A stretch of 7,283 nt of DNA, taken from NCBI GenBank assembly GCA_028876695.1, contig JAGWRH010000377.1, forward strand, positions 1 to 7,283, in the 5' to 3' direction. A program made the translations under genes and the position numbers. Position 1 is the stretch's first letter, and each line of letters opens with the position of its first letter. The notes under the pieces are model-generated. The model ran no database searches. It was not told the origin of the DNA and worked only from the letters and a program-made list of their open reading frames with translations. This DNA comes from Acidobacteriota bacterium (GTDB lineage: Bacteria; Acidobacteriota; Terriglobia; Acidiferrales; UBA7541). Of the stretch, positions 6,646-7,283 are shown piece after piece.

Positions 6646-6674
6646 TTGGAATTCCACGGGACTACTGGTAGATT
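6646..6674 (+). promoter_or_regulatory. Weak sigma-70-type promoter candidate for the second regulator
   Basis: TTGGAA (6646-6651) and TAGATT (6669-6674) are 17 bases apart. Transcription would start near 6681, only a few bases before ATG 6685, which would leave almost no leader. That fits the lack of a clear ribosome binding site there, but the hexamers are poor. Confidence 0.25.
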
Positions 6675-6684
6675 CAAATTCTAG

Positions 6685-7283
6685 ATGTCCAATGACACGC
6701 AAAATCTGCAACGCATCCTGATCGTGGAGGATGAAGAGAATGCGCGGATGGGCTATGAGGCCCTGTTGCGCAAGTGGGGCTACGAGATCCTGGGCGTCGG
6801 AACGGGCGAGGACGCGCTGGCGCGTTTCCCGGAGTTCGCTCCCAATGTGATTCTGGCGGACGTGGAGCTTCCCGGGATGAACGGGCTCGAACTGCTGCGG
6901 CACCTGGGCGAGGAGCTGCAGCGGGTTCCGGTGATCATTATTACCGGACGAGGCAGCGACGAGCGCGTGGTGCAAGCAATCGAAGCGGGCGCGTATTGGT
7001 ATATCGAGAAGCCTCTAAAACCTCCGGTGCTGCGCGCGCTGCTGGACCGCGCGTTTGGCCGCGTTCGGGATCAGCAAACGGTGGCGGCGCTGACGCGCAA
7101 CCTGCGCCAGGCGGGAAAATTGGGGCGGCTGGTGGGCGCGTCGGCCGCGATGCAGGAAATCATGCGGCAAGTGGAAATCGCGGCGCCATCAACGGCTTCC
7201 GTGCTGATCACCGGGGATACCGGCACGGGAAAGGAGATGGTGGCGCGGACAATCCACATGCTTTCGCCGCGCGCCTCGCGCCC
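6685..7283 (+). CDS. Second sigma-54-type response regulator, partial (3' end outside window)
   Basis: The visible 199 residues begin with a receiver domain (about 10-128): Glu15/Asp16 acidic pair, phospho-Asp59 in ILADVELPG, Thr87 and Lys109 in IEKPL. A helical linker follows. An AAA+ domain then opens with a LVGASAAMQEIM segment (149-160) and Walker A GDTGTGKE (177-184), where Asp replaces the more usual Glu. The frame is open to the window end, so the GAFTGA loop and DNA-binding part cannot be seen. Membership of the NtrC family is inferred from the receiver plus this AAA+ start. ATG 6685 is the first good start after the intergenic region; it has only a weak upstream ribosome binding signal. 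It is divergent from the other activator gene. Whether it is served by the same kinase is unknown. Confidence 0.9.
   Translation, partial: MSNDTQNLQRILIVEDEENARMGYEALLRKWGYEILGVGTGEDALARFPEFAPNVILADVELPGMNGLELLRHLGEELQRVPVIIITGRGSDERVVQAIEAGAYWYIEKPLKPPVLRALLDRAFGRVRDQQTVAALTRNLRQAGKLGRLVGASAAMQEIMRQVEIAAPSTASVLITGDTGTGKEMVARTIHMLSPRASR

Larger units (their letters stand above)
6309..6684. other. Divergent intergenic region between two activator genes
   Basis: About 376 bases with lower GC than the genes and no convincing coding frame. A 114-residue plus-strand frame at 6377-6721 runs into the next gene out of frame and resembles no protein I know. The region carries several short dyads (listed separately) at distances that would suit activator binding sites for the minus-strand sigma-54 promoter. 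Confidence 0.6.

Noticed and set aside
6377..6721. Plus-strand open frame of 114 codons in the divergent region
   Set aside because: It runs into the second regulator gene out of frame, lacks a good ribosome binding site and shows no recognisable domain.

Overview
The window reads as part of a GC-rich bacterial chromosome. The mix of an exported PQQ-type quinoprotein, a hybrid histidine kinase and two sigma-54 activators would fit Acidobacteriota (or a deltaproteobacterial-type lineage). That placement is inferred from gene style only; no rRNA, tRNA or other marker gene is present. No mobile element, CRISPR array or tRNA was seen.

Layout. Positions 1-259 are a leader region with a plausible sigma-70-type promoter. 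A secreted quinoprotein dehydrogenase-like gene follows at 260-2098 (+). A 64-base convergent gap with a GC-rich hairpin separates it from a minus-strand signalling cluster. In transcription order the cluster holds: an NtrC-family sigma-54 activator (6255 to 4855); a possible 42-residue membrane peptide (4668 to 4540); a cytoplasmic PAS/HisKA/HATPase/receiver hybrid kinase (4540 to 2816); and a 218-residue protein with a degenerate receiver-like part and an intact HisKA H-box but no ATPase domain (2819 to 2163). The last three are joined by TGATG and ATGA stop/start overlaps. A 429-base divergent gap then leads to a second receiver/sigma-54 activator gene (6685 onward, +), cut by the window end.

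How the genes may work together. The activator has a near-consensus sigma-54 (-24/-12) promoter just ahead of its start, with a good ribosome binding site between them. A second, weaker -24/-12 match lies just ahead of the membrane peptide and kinase. This suggests a self-amplifying sigma-54 circuit. The hybrid kinase supplies His and Asp phosphosites, the ATPase-less HisKA protein a second His, and the activator a second Asp. A His-Asp-His-Asp phosphorelay using a DHp-only protein as the phosphotransferase is therefore possible; this is inference.

The most notable points are the ATPase-less HisKA protein, the two sigma-54 promoter matches, the small membrane ORF coupled to the kinase, and the unusual metal site of the quinoprotein.
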